Part shown: one piece after another, positions 31,509 to 43,052 of the stretch
Layout: the number at the start of each line of letters is the position of its first letter
How positions within the stretch are numbered: the stretch's first letter is position 1
NCBI GenBank assembly: GCA_946894095.1
Contig: OX335656.1
Coordinates: forward strand, 1,751,001-1,815,000
Source: Incurvaria masculella
Taxonomy: Eukaryota > Arthropoda > Insecta > Lepidoptera > Incurvariidae
Reading direction: 5' to 3'
DNA: 64,000 nt
Notes under the pieces: model-generated
Told to the model about the DNA's origin: nothing
The model's database searches: none
The model's input: only the letters and a program-made list of their open reading frames with translations
Position numbers and translations under genes: made by a program

Positions 31509-32937
31509 CTACGGGTACAAAATAATAAAGTGTTGAACATTCAAAATGAACTTAATTGAAATAAAATTACTAATTTAAAAATTAACTTAAAATCTTTGTC
31601 AGATAGTGCCTCATTAAGGGTATAGTAACTCTTTTTCAATAGATATATATATTTTTTTCTGTGAATAGTATGTCCTCCACATTCATAATATCCTCAGGTA
31701 TTTTATTATAAAACTTAATACTATTACAAATGAAGCTATTTGAAACCTTAGCCAGTCTGTTCTAAATACAATGTATGTTATTTCAATGTCTCGTGCCATA
31801 ATCGTGTACCTCCGAGTTCAATGTGGCATCATTTACATTTTTCTGGCATACCTTATATTTTGGTAGATGAATTTACTAGTTTCAAAGCGATTTTCATGAC
31901 GAAAATATTCCGGAGCATAGTTTTTATAATTAATCAAGCTTTTCCGTCGAAAATCTCGCCTTGAAAATCGCTATAATATCGATTTTCTAGACTCAGGATT
32001 CATGATTACTGAATGCCAGGAATGGACCTACAGTTATCGCCCGTAGTATGGGGAATTGATATGGTAACGATTCTCCTAATAATTTTGAACGTTAGTGCCC
32101 GGTCGCACTTTTGTTTGAAGCTCGAAAAAGCAATTTTCAGAGCTAAAATATAAGTAGATTATTGCTCATAGACACCAACGTCAAAGGACGTAAAAAGTGC
32201 ACGGCTAAAAAATAATTGAGTGTCACAAACAACTTCGCGTCGACTCATTTGCATTTACGGCATCTCGTGTGTCCTCGCAAAATTACAACCCTTTCAGTAG
32301 GGCCGTCCGCGCTCTGAAAAATGGGTAAAATTTAATATCCTCGCCCAAACAAGCTGCCCTAATGCGCCGGAGTCCGTGCACAAAGGCTAGTTAGATTTAC
32401 GCTCCGTATTGTAGGGTATTCAAACGGACGGATAAGTTTTTTATTAGTTTAGTTAAGAGTTCGGTAATTGTTTTGTTTACAATGGAAGGAATGTTTGACA
32501 GTTTTCGCTTTCATTAAGCTACGCGAGTGTTTTCCATTATACCAGAACCTTTTGAAAAATATGTTAAGAGCATTCATACCTAACATTTTGGATCATTTTT
32601 TGCGATTAAAACGATATAGCCAGAGCCCGACGTCGCTTAGTTAGAGCAGCTCGAAATAATTCTTTCTAAATGTGACCAACCCGCATAACGCGTGAAACCG
32701 TTTTTCTTATTGTTTCGTTAAAGAAATTGGGAAAAGTTAAACATGTTCTTCGCTGAATGGGTAGATAATGTTAAGATCTTTGAAATGGTATTAAAATAAA
32801 TATAAGTTAATTTCAATGTAAGCTGGAATAATACATGTTTTTTTTCATGTTCTCATTCCATAGAGACCATTTCCAATCAAACCATTCGCATTGGCCAGTA
32901 TAACCATCTTAACTGATAATACGGAATGGCGTCGTAG
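31509..32937. other. Intergenic, no gene seen
   Basis: 32032-32095 is the short repeat shared with 9754 and 60605. 32290-32420 has moderately GC-rich unique sequence. No gene recognised. Confidence 0.4.
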
Positions 32938-33215
32938 ATGGTGCGCTCGTACAAGTATATTTGAGGAGCGACGAAAGCACGCGTAAACGTCGACCCTTTC
33001 TGCTCCTAGCAATTTTCCAAAACAATGTCGTACCTATTTCGGAGCACCTAGACCTGCTGGGTTGCAACATCTGCAAATACGTGGGATATCGGCGTTTTAT
33101 TGAATGAAACGCCAAAATTGCATCCCAGAAATTGGAACTGCTACTGAAGGTTTTTCTCACTAGTAGAACTACTTCTTTTTACAAATCCCAGATTTGTTTT
33201 TGGTTTTTCAACTCT
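32938..33215 (+). pseudogene. Non-LTR reverse transcriptase C-terminal fragment
   Basis: Forward frame reads KRRPFLLLAIFQNNVVPIS then EHLDLLGCNICKYV, the region just after the RT palm in a lepidopteran non-LTR family. It is interrupted by a stop, then AKIASQKLELLLK and a degraded continuation. The antisense 83-codon frame over the same bases is a shadow. Confidence 0.5.
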
Positions 33216-33394
33216 AATTAACCCTACCAACTTATCAAAATGATTACCAATTTTTTTTTTGTTTTTGTTATAAAAACAAAAAAAATAAAAACAAAACCAT
33301 AACCTGTTTATTTTGAAGTCAATTATTGTGTAGATGGACTTAAAGTTCAATTCGGACTGTATTACATTACAGCATCAGTCAATAATAATGTAGT

Positions 33395-33965
33395 TCAGAG
33401 AAATCTTCATACTCTGTTATACAATTAAGTAGAAAGGAACTTAAGTAACTTTCCATAAAGTTCGTCATGAGAAGAAATGGAAGACGATCGACAGTTTGAA
33501 CTCCTAGTGTAATATAGTTCATCATACTCTAATATACAATTAAGTAGAAAGGAATTTAAGTAACTTTCCATAAGGTTCGTCATGAGAAGAAATGGAAGAC
33601 GATCGACAGTTTGAACTCCTAGTGTAATATAGTTCATCATTCTCTATTATAGAATTAAGTAGAAAGGAATTTAAGTAACTTTCCATTAAGTTTGTCATGA
33701 GAAGAAATAGAAGACGATCGACAGTTTGAACTCCTAGTGTAATATAGTTCATCATATTCTATTATACAATTAAGTTGAAAGGAATTTAAGTAACGTTCCA
33801 TAAAGTTCGTGATGAGAAGAAATGGAAGACGATCGACATATAGAACTCCTAGTGTAATATAGTTCATCATACTCTATTATACAATTAAGTAGAAAGGAAT
33901 TTAAGAAACTTTCCTTAAAGTTCGTCATGAGAAGAAATGGCAGACGATCGACAGTTTGAACTTAC
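33395..33965. repeat. 115-bp tandem repeat, about 5 units
   Basis: Units spaced exactly 115 bp (marker gaactcctagtgtaatatag at 33497, 33612, 33727, 33842). Each contains ggaagacgatcgacagttt and caattaagtagaaagga. Units differ at several sites. Antisense 71-codon frames in each unit repeat with the period and are not genes. Confidence 0.85.
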
Positions 33966-35204
33966 TCCAGGAACTTTCGCCTTAAATCAGCACTTAGAAA
34001 AACATTAAATCCGAAATGCAATTTTTTTTCTCATAAACGTAGTATTTCATGTGGACGTGTGTACATTAAGTTTGCAACATTTTGGGGGGTCCGGAAGATA
34101 GAAATAAAATATGAAATATGTTTACAAAATGATATCTCCTAAACAAATATTTAGAAATGTTATTTAAAAATGCTATATGTCAGCTAATTTTAGGTATAAT
34201 ATTACTGTGAATTTGCAACAATTTCTTATTTACGGAACTGTGTAAATATATTTTTTTTGTACTATTTCATAATATCTGCAAAGCAAAAAATGAAAATTCG
34301 ATTTTATTTTCTGAAATTGGAAACTGACCGCAAACTCTATATTCTGTGAAATTTGTAAAATGTTGCAAATATTAGAAGCCCTTTTTTTTCCTTTAAAATT
34401 TTTAAATTCACACAAAAAATCGTTCGTTAGAGAATTTAATTTTCTTTTACATATTCTAGAACGAAATACAGCAATAGCAAGTTAGGTTCGTAGATTTTTT
34501 TTAGTAAAAACATTTTTTTAAATACATTTCCGTTTTTTGCATTCGTAGTAATGTAGTTTCTCAACATGTATCTATTTGAGTTGTGCAATTTCAAATTTAT
34601 GTTTCGCCCATCACGCCATGATCTTACCCACTGATCAAAGAAAGGAGGAGATTTGTTTTGTAGCGCACCAGCAACGAAACCCGCTGTCTCCATTGTTGCT
34701 ACAACCACAAACCCAGCTTATACGTACATTCCGCACGCACACGCCGTCGTAAACGTATTGGGCGGTTTCCATTGGTGGGAACTGGCTCGCCTAACGTTAT
34801 CCTTCGTCACTCTAATGTCACTCTAATGGTATTTATTTAATCTGTGATCCAACCTTCGTGTACTTCTTTAATTAAAAATTAGGTACCAAGATTTTTAATT
34901 GATATGTACAACGAAAAACGTGTCCTAAATTTCTTCGAAGATTTTTCGTACCTCCGTTCAAAGGCACGTCCACAAATTCATAATAAAATTACACTTCGTG
35001 TTACAATGACGTCAAATAACTGAAATGAAAAATGTTGGCCGCTCGACGGTGCCGTGAGTTTTCTTCTAGGAAGAATGTAAGAAAATTGTACCAACGAAAG
35101 TACCCGACCTATAGGTCAACGTCTGTTTGTGTAGTACCTTAGCAAAGAGAAACTCTAAACCACGCCCTGATACTAATAACCATATTAAAAATATAAAAAA
35201 ATAT
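33966..35204. other. Intergenic, no gene seen
   Basis: AT-rich to 34700, then mixed. No recognised repeat or protein. Confidence 0.4.
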
Positions 35205-37070
35205 GAATGTGACATGTATGTTTGCATAATCGACCGTGAAACAAGGACACATTAATTAAAGAAAGATCACTGTAATAAAACTACTTTATGAATATACTGC
35301 AAGGCTGGACCTGAACCAGCAAAACATACCATTCGCGGGTATTGCGTCTACCAATTTCATAATTTGGAATTCTCCTACAGTCCCTCTTCCCGTAATTAAT
35401 GCCTCCTACTAACACAGTGTTTAAGATTATACCTACATACATTGATTTAAGGCTTCATCTGCGTTGCGGACGTTGACTGCAAAGATTGAATAATCAAACA
35501 TATTGCCGTCATCACCAAAATCGTATTTGGCATCAGACGCTGGAGCCAGTCCTAGGTTGACTTAAGTAAATTAACTTTTTCGTACTAAGCAGGTACGTCG
35601 CTTATTCCAAGGAATGTGACATGTATGTATGTATAATCGATCGTGAAGCAAGGACACATTAATTAAAGAAAGATCCCTGTAAAAAAACGACTTTACGAAT
35701 ATACTGCAAGGCTGGACCTGAACCCGCAAAACATACCATTCGGGGGTATTGCGTCTACCAATTTCATAATTTGGAATTCTCCTACAGTCCCTCTTCCCGT
35801 AATTAATGCCTCCTACTAACACAGTGTTTAAGATTATACCTACATACATTGATTTAAGGCTTCATCTGCGTTGCGGACGTTGACTGCAAAGATTGAATAA
35901 TCAAACATATTGCCGTCATCACCAAAATCGTATTTGGCATCAGACGCTGGAGCCAGTCCTAGGTTGACTTAAGTAAATTAACTTTTTCGTACTAAGCAGG
36001 TACGTCGCTTATTCCAAGGAATGTGACATGTATGTATGTATAATCGATCGTGAAGCAAGGACACATTAATTAAAGAAAGATCCCTGTAAAAAAACGACTT
36101 TACGAATATACTGCAAGGCTGGACCTGAACCCGCAAAACATACCATTCGGGGGTATTGCGTCTACCAATTTCATAATTTGGAATTCTCCTACAGTCCCTC
36201 TTCCCGTAATTAATGCCTCCTACTAACACAGTGTTTAAGATTATACCTACATACATTGATTTAAGGCTTCATCTGCGTTGCGGACGTTGACTGCAAAGAT
36301 TGAATAATCAAACATATTGCCGTCATCACCAAAATCGTATTTGGCATCAGACGCTGGAGCCAGTCCTAGGTTGACTTAAGTAAATTAACTTTTTCGTACT
36401 AAGCAGGTACGTCGCTTATTCCAAGGAATGTGACATGTATGTATGTATAATCGATCGTGAAGCAAGGACACATTAATTAAAGAAAGATCCCTGTAAAAAA
36501 ACGACTTTACGAATATACTGCAAGGCTGGACCTGAACCCGCAAAACATACCATTCGGGGGTATTGCGTCTACCAATTTCATAATTTGGAATTCTCCTACA
36601 GTCCCTCTTCCCGTAATTAATGCCTCCTACTAACACAGTGTTTAAGATTATACCTACATACATTGATTTAAGGCTTCATCTGCGTTGCGGACGTTGACTG
36701 CAAAGATTGAATAATCAAACATATTGCCGTCATCACCAAAATCGTATTTGGCATCAGACGCTGGAGCCAGTCCTAGGTTGACTTAAGTAAATTAACTTTT
36801 TCGTACTAAGCAGGTACGTCGCTTATTCCAAGGAATGTGACATGTATGTATGTATAATCGATCGTGAAGCAAGGACACATTAATTAAAGAAAGATCCCTG
36901 TAAAAAAACGACTTTACGAATATACTGCAAGGCTGGACCTGAACCCGCAAAACATACCATTCGGGGGTATTGCGTCTACCAATTTCATAATTTGGAATTC
37001 TCCTACAGTCCGTCTTCCCGTAATGAATGCCTCTACTAACACAGTATTTAAGATTATACCTGCATACATT
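35205..37070. repeat. 407-bp tandem array, about 4.6 units
   Basis: Marker gacatgtatg recurs at 35211, 35618, 36025, 36432 and 36839, each 407 bp apart. The three middle units appear identical. The first has a diverged left half, and the last breaks up after about 37010. Each unit holds an identical 92-codon antisense frame, which is a by-product of the repeat. A diverged inverted relative lies at 40289-40480. Confidence 0.88.
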
Positions 37071-37283
37071 TATTTGACGCTATACCCGAATAAGCGACGT
37101 ACATGTATATGCGACAAAAAGTATATTTAATATATATATGTAAAACATCTATCCAAAATATATTATTTATGTTATTTACGTCCGTCTTGTTGGGTAACGG
37201 TGAGCCGCTAGCTTGAAGTTCCTAAGCCACAGACAGTTTGTCGCTCAGTCTTGTTCTACAGGTACTAACATGGACGTTGCTCT

Positions 37284-37553
37284 GTGGATCTTGCATCCCT
37301 CATTCCTCCCCATCCTACCTACATCCGGAGCACCCGCCGCAGAGAAGCAGAGCACCTGCTGGTGGTTGACATTAGGCTTTTGAGAACGAACTGTTTCTCA
37401 AACTCATTTCTCTGCCGCACCGCCAGGATATGGAACTGTCTGCCAGCGGGTGCCTTTCCTCATACCTATAACCTGGGAGTCTTCAAGCGTAATTTGAACA
37501 AGTTCCATAGCTCAGCAATGGCCAGCAATTCTGCTGGTATGGTGCCTCGTTAA
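37284..37553 (+). pseudogene. Non-LTR RT C-terminal tail (Jockey-like type)
   Basis: 89 codons ending RTARIWNCLPAGAFPHTYNL then FKRNLNKF, the common C-terminus of insect non-LTR Pol proteins. The visible frame begins inside the tail; the rest is lost. It lies just right of the 407-bp array. Confidence 0.6.
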
Positions 37554-38529
37554 GCGTGGTTTTGCGAGGCGAGGTGTGTTTGACTTTTCTGAGCACCTTT
37601 GGGTCTCATCATAGCCACCTATACCGGGTTTTCATTACAAAAAAAAGTCACCGAGTGACTGGGATCCTGTATATGAACATGTTTAAATGAACCTACGATT
37701 TTTGCGAAAACTCGAAGAAAACCAAGTTAAATCTTCTTTGCATTCCTCTTACCTAAAGTAGTTGAACGGCTTGTTTTACAAAATTGTGTTGTCTCGGATT
37801 CTAATTGTTGTCTGATATCAGATATAGTATACAGGAGATTGTCTAGTAGGCCGTCAGGGCCAAATACGAAAGTCCGAAAAATACTGAATGAGGCCGATTT
37901 TGATAAAAACGAATGCTGCATTATTAGATTTATAATAAAATCGTTATTCTAGCCGGAAATCGAACTCGTTGAATTTGAGAAAAAAAAAGCATCATGTATT
38001 ATTGCACCAGTCAATAGTGTCGCTTGTAAGGAACACATTCTGTGAAGTAATGTTGTAATAATAATAATATGTTTTATTGAGACACACAATCCTAAAAAAC
38101 TGTTTCATATTTTCAAGTATTCATACCTATTCGTACCCATCCAGTTTTATACAAAAATATAAAGGGTTTATATGTAGCGAACCAATTTCATAATATTTGG
38201 ATTTTATTTTTTTTGGATGGTAACATTTTGATATCAATGGTTACGTAGAAAATGACACCAGAAGACGGAAGTTGTTAACGTCGAAAATATTCAGCGATAG
38301 ATCATATATCTTCAAATAATCGACCGCATGGTCCTGTGGAGACTTCTTCTTTGACCCTAGCTCCGTGCTCAGATTGATTAATAGCAGCCGTCTGGTCCAG
38401 CCTGCGCCGACAAAGACGCTACGCACCAAGACGCTAGCGATTGCTCGAACCTAACACCACTGAAGTAGTGGATTTAATCGCGATGTTTTCCTTCACCAAC
38501 AGCAAATATGTAATGTTCACTTATCAAAC
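37554..38529. other. Intergenic, no gene seen
   Basis: No feature recognised. A short ATAATA run lies near 38058. Confidence 0.4.
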
Positions 38530-38883
38530 TTAAAGACAATGGAAGTAATGCATGCCACGGAGATTAAATGTCTCTCTAAAGGATAGAGGAAGGAGAACGA
38601 ATACCTTTCTTAGCCTACTATTTAATATGCAAGCAAGGGCAGAAACAAGCAAGTCTTCATGCCGAGCGTACGAAAGCACAGCAACGTCGAAATCAACGTC
38701 AAAATATTTTATTAAATCTTGATCAGTCAAAGTCCTAACCCATTGATTAGCATTAAAGCTACAATAATATTTTAAAGTGTCAAAAGCCACTATTTGGGAA
38801 TATCGGTAGTCCCATAGGTCCCTTAATACAATACAAGTCAATATGTTTTCCATAAATAATTGCCTGGGACTCGGTACTACCAA
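38530..38883 (-). CDS. Unrecognised ORF
   Basis: 117 codons from a TTG-type start; the same frame is open upstream to about 38955, giving about 140 codons. Part of it reads NQWVRTLTDQDLIKYFDVDF and LLVSALACILNSRLRKVF. It does not repeat elsewhere in the window and has mixed, protein-like composition. I do not recognise a family. It could be an exon of an unseen gene, a transposon remnant or chance. Confidence 0.25.
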   Translation of the reverse strand: MVVPSPRQLFMENILTCIVLRDLWDYRYSQIVAFDTLKYYCSFNANQWVRTLTDQDLIKYFDVDFDVAVLSYARHEDLLVSALACILNSRLRKVFVLLPLSFRETFNLRGMHYFHCL

Positions 38884-39182
38884 CAGTTGATCGCAACACG
38901 ATATTTTAGCCCTAGTAGTACGCGCGGCTCCGAGAGCAAATATTTTTGTTTACGATCAGTTGATGCTAGATGGTGCTTCCTTTGTCCACTATCCCACTTT
39001 TACTATATATTATAGGGAACAGGACAGCAATTCTGCCGAGAGTTGCCGTATAGAAAAGTATTTTCCGATTGTTTCGAGGGACTATTTGTTTTCTAACGCC
39101 TGGCAATCTAACTTTGACGAAAATAAATTTTGCACAACTGGATTTCACAGCGATTATCCGTTTCATTATTGTTAAATTTAAT

Positions 39183-39550
39183 TTAAGGATTTTCCGACCC
39201 ATACAATGTTTTTTTAACACAGAACGCAAAAAGTATTGCACTTTAAGGCACGAATTCGTCAAAAATATTAAATATAGCCATAGTAGTTGCAGCGAAAACA
39301 TATTCACAATTTCAGGTTTAATGGTTTCGTTGTAGTTGCCGATTTGAAGTTTTACACCGTTAGATGGCGGTGTTAAATAAAAATCGTATTTAAATAAATT
39401 GTAACAGAACCAATCATCCTGAAATTGTGAAATTGTTTTCGCGGCAAGTATTATGACTATATTAAACTTTTATTATTAATTCGTGGCTTAAAGTGCAATA
39501 CTTTTTGCGTTATGTGTGCAAACAACTTTATATGGGTCGGAACAGCCATA
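39183..39550. mobile_element. TTAA MITE family B, copy 1 (palindromic)
   Basis: Almost whole-length inverted repeat of about 365 bp: ttccgacccata and gcaaaaagtattgcacttta recur inverted at the right end. The left TTAA is present; the right reads ATAA. Interior holds agatggcggtgtt. A second copy is at 60700-61068. Both give open frames that are not genes. Confidence 0.72.
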
Positions 39551-40090
39551 ACAAACCGTCGTGCACTCGGGTCTAGCCATTAACTTAGTATTGTTATTGA
39601 TATTTTAAATATTATTCTTGTCAGTATTCCATTTCATTGGGGCAAATCGAATGGTATCTTTTTCCTTTTTCCAGCAACGCAAGTGAGCCTGGCTGTGATC
39701 ATATTTGCGATATTGTGCCCCACTGTTAGCGACAGGATATTTCCGGGAAAACCTTTCAATTTCCAAATAACGTTTCGTTTCAGGCCCGCTTCGGGGAAAA
39801 ACATTTTCTTATCACACTTGCTGAACGTTACGCGGGTCGCGGTGCTTTTCAATGTTTCAGCTCTCAATTCCCTATTGTTTACTTCTTCGTAGATACGAAG
39901 ATCTTTCAGCAGGAATTATATTTGTTTATCTACGCTTTATTTTTCAGGACAAACACTAACAGCAGTATTTAGAGTGGGCGGACTAACTTCAGTACGCGTT
40001 TTAACGTCGGACTAAACCGGTTTTTGTATGGTTAGTCCGGTGCTAATCTCGTACTAAGTTTTGACAGATGCTCTCTGAATACGACTTTAA
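39551..40090. other. Intergenic, no gene seen
   Basis: 39970-40060 has an inverted pair of short motifs (gtcggactaaaccgg, ggttagtccgg). Otherwise nothing recognised. Confidence 0.35.
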
Positions 40091-40288
40091 GAGCCCGTTG
40101 TAGCTCAGAGGCGCGAGAACTTGTCCTGTTCATGCACTTTCTTTCTCGTTCTGAGTTGGATCTGTGCATTTCTTCACGAGTGCGAGCTGCTCCTATGGAG
40201 GTGATGAAGTAACTTCTTCTTCACCTCAATGGCTGCTCCGTTGTTCGGAATCCATGTAAAACTGTAGATTCCCTTTTCCCTACTACTA
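40091..40288 (+). mobile_element. SINE head and early body, truncated
   Basis: TAGCTCAGAGGCGCGAGAAC head followed by gttctgagttggatctgtgc and ggaatccatgtaaaactgta. It is cut at about 40288 where a 407-repeat relative begins. Confidence 0.6.
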
Positions 40289-40480
40289 GACGCAATACCC
40301 GCGAATCGTAGGTTTTGCTGGTTGTGGTCCAGTCTTGCAGTATATTCGTAAAATCGTTCTTTATACTGGGCTCTTTCTTCGATGAATGTGTCCTTGCTTC
40401 ACGGTCGATTATACAAACATACATATCACATCGCTTAGAATAAGCGACGCACCTGCTGAGTACGAAAAAGTATATACATA
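40289..40480 (-). repeat. Inverted relative of the 407-bp repeat
   Basis: Reverse strand shares cgaccgtgaagcaaggacac, ttacgaatatactgcaag and gcgggtattgcgtct with the array at 35205-37070, with many differences. It abuts the truncated SINE, which suggests the 407-bp unit was itself derived from a dispersed element. Confidence 0.62.
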
Positions 40481-40499
40481 GACTTATTCTCATAGTTTT

Positions 40500-40710
40500 C
40501 GAATCATTTCATAAATATGTTACGGCTATTCACGCGGCAGAAAGCGAAATTCTCCGACGATTTGAGCTAATCGTTCAGCCCATTGTCATGGAGGCATCCG
40601 CCAATGATTAGCTCGAAACGTCGGAGAATGTCTCTTCCCGCCGCGTGAAAAGCCGTAACATTTTTCAAACATGTCTAACGACCGCGGTAATCTCGAGAGT
40701 GTCACATTTC
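40500..40710. repeat. Palindromic repeat, copy 1
   Basis: Inverted arms ttacggct..tcacgcggc / gccgcgtgaaaagccgtaa and attctccgacg / cgtcggagaat around a loop with ggaggcatccgcc. Followed by tctaacgaccgcggtaatct. A relative is at 41160-41320. Confidence 0.6.
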
Positions 40711-40944
40711 ATAAATATTACTAATCAGTTTGCATAATTAGTGTCCGACACATCAAAACGTTTAGACTTCCTAGTTCCTAGTAGATAACGTAAATGGCTA
40801 AAACTGGGTTCACGGGATAAAGACCAACCCTCTGAAGCGAAATGTGTCAGTCTGTCTGTTCCAAGTGGTTGCGTTACGTAGATAAATCGCCTGAAAAAGT
40901 AGTTATGTTGACAAAAAATATAAATGAAAATGTAAGATATAGAC

Positions 40945-41035
40945 CGCGCTCAGATGTGCCTACCCAGCTTATCGAATCGCAAGGCATCGCACCACTGGGC
41001 TACCGAGGCTGAATATGGATGGCTAATACTACACC
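40945..41035 (-). mobile_element. SINE head fragment (tRNA/5S-type family) joined to a SINE tail
   Basis: The minus strand reads CAGCCTCGGTAGCCCAGTGG, the head start shared with 62405 and 61765. The tail of another SINE (gtattagccatccatatt) lies immediately before it, as in a tandem dimer. Confidence 0.5.
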
Positions 41036-41159
41036 ACCGGCGAGGATTTCTTTGCATATGAGCCTTCACCTTTCGAACCATATCACTTGATGTTGCTGTT
41101 TTCGGATGACCGCTTCCCGTTTAGCAATGCTCTCGGTTTGGTTATAAAGCTTAATGTGT

Positions 41160-41320
41160 TTGAAAAATTTTACGGCTTTTCACGCGGCAGGAAGATACAT
41201 TCTCCGACGTTTCGAGCCAATCATTCAGCTTGTTGTCAAGGAGGCATCCGCCGCGTTCGTACGCAACAGACGACTCAAACACAATTTTTAAACATGTCTA
41301 ACGACCGCGGTAATCTCAAA
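41160..41320. repeat. Palindromic repeat, copy 2 (half deleted)
   Basis: Shares ttttcacgcggcagga, attctccgacgtttcgag and tctaacgaccgcggtaatct with 40500-40710; the right arm is replaced by other sequence. Confidence 0.5.
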
Positions 41321-42291
41321 AGCTTAATGATTCGATGCACTAACATTTTCTTCACACGTAAATGTCGGAGATTGCAAACGATGACTGGTTGGAATTTTCC
41401 GGTCAAATCCAAAACGATCACGAATGCGAAAATGTATTATCAAATTCAAATTTGTTCCCGCTCTTTTCGCCCACTTAAAAACAATGAAACAAACTGACGT
41501 TTCACCAAAATTTGGCGCGCTGTCATTATTATTTTGAATATAAAAGCAGTGTGAAGTTAATAACAGTTTGAGTGACGGACCCTGTACATAAAAAACATTG
41601 TAATCGCATGGAAAATTTCAGAATAAAATTGTTAGGAAGTTTGTCTGAAATAGCTTCAGGTTCGAATATCCAACCCAATTATTTTCAAAACTGATTACAA
41701 TGCTTCAATGTAGAGGTCGCCATTTAGCATCCAATTAATTAAATTATCTTAAAACGGTCTTATCATAAGAAAAAATTGCAATTGAGACGGAATCCTTAAG
41801 ACGCGCCGACTCAAATTGTTTACCTGATATAATGCCTTAACTGCGAAAAGTTTTCCGTTATTGGGTAACATTTTGCCGTTGTTAATCAGATCCGACCAAA
41901 ATAATTCCCGGATTCTCGTAACTGAATAATTTACGATATTTGCTCACAATCAGGGCGAGTAAAAATACGAAAAATAAATATTTAAACGAGGAAATAAACG
42001 AAGTTAAATCAAAGTACCTAACAGCATATTTAGCAGGCTATCACAAAGGATGGAGAATGCTCTTCGGAGCTGTATAACGCTGTCTCTCCCTCCCCGTCCT
42101 ATCATCGGTCAACGCGGAACAGGCAGGGAATGCATCCATTGAAAACAGTCCCTAAATAAGATCCAACCTATTCTCTTGATCCTTTATTTATAAGGTGGGT
42201 AAACAACGGAATACTCTCCCTGTCTTGGTATTGAAAGCTGGGGGGTCCTTCAAACATGGTGTGAAGAAGCACCTGCTGGTTTTCGCAGACC
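41321..42291. other. Intergenic; retroelement scrap next to BEL insertion
   Basis: 41551-41560 has a TATA-like gaatataaaag without a gene downstream. 42050-42290 resembles a dispersed non-LTR 3' fragment (also near 2500, 9270, 14100, 15400). Confidence 0.35.
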
Positions 42292-42296
42292 CCGTG

Positions 42297-42661
42297 TGTT
42301 GGATCCTGGGCCACGAGCTCCACATCCTTTTTCCTTCATATTCAAATTCTATTTAAAATTCACGCCTAAACTCGTCACTTTGCAAACTACCCGTCTGATA
42401 ATATAATGTGGGTACAAAATACACTTATTTTTCGTTTTGCAAAATCTATCTCCAAGCAATCAAGATGCTTTTCAAACAAACGGTTCAAAATTAGTCAATA
42501 AATCGATAAACCCAACCAAAAACCCACAACAATTTAAATTATAACAAAAGGCCAAAAAATTATATGTGTTTGTGCATGAGGAGAGCATCAGAATCCAGTA
42601 AGTACCTGTTCCCCTTGTGGCTCAAAATTTTGTCTCTAATCAAATGCATAGGGCTCAAACA
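42297..42661 (+). repeat. BEL/Pao 5' LTR
   Basis: 365 bp, begins TGTTGGATCCTGGG and ends CTCAAACA, with the short inverted TGTT...AACA ends typical of LTRs. It drives transcription of the element. Compared with the 3' LTR it differs at attcAcgcc, aaacTaccc and acgGttcaa. Confidence 0.92.
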
Positions 42662-43052
42662 TTTGGTACCTTCGAGCCAAGATTACGGCTTATATCTATT
42701 TATTTCCCAGTTGCTAAATCAAACATAAATGTTACATTTGTCAAACAAAATCTGCGATTGTTAACAGAGCTATAGCTCGATAGTTATAAGTTGGCTCTTG
42801 CATTGAAAACATCGGGATTTACAAATTTGTCATATTAACAATATTAAAACGTTGATAATTATCAATATTAGTTTAATATTGGTCACCTTTTCTGAAAATT
42901 ATAACTAAATCTTGAGAAAACGGTAAGTTTTCGTGCAAGAAGTTGCCAACTTACGATTGTTAAGTCATATCTACACTACTTACATGACACAACATTAATT
43001 TTGTTTCGTTAGCTCACTCTGTTGCATTCAATAATTGGTCAAACTTCGCAAA
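42662..43052 (+). promoter_or_regulatory. BEL/Pao leader with primer-binding site
   Basis: Untranslated leader of about 390 bp. TGGTACCTTCGAGCC begins three bases after the LTR, the place and TGG start expected of a tRNA primer site. Which tRNA is not determined here. Confidence 0.5.

Noticed and set aside
33425..33870. Three 71-codon antisense ORFs
   Set aside because: Same explanation: period equals the 115-bp tandem repeat, and the frames overlap each other.
35571..36663. Three identical 92-codon antisense ORFs as a gene family
   Set aside because: They recur at exactly the 407-bp repeat period; the DNA repeat explains them fully.
41541..41600. TATA box and promoter of a gene
   Set aside because: A TATA-like string is present but no coding sequence or transcript feature follows.
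43035..43052. Start of the BEL polyprotein at 43035
   Set aside because: The codon there is TTG. The first ATG in frame, 43053, is the more plausible start.
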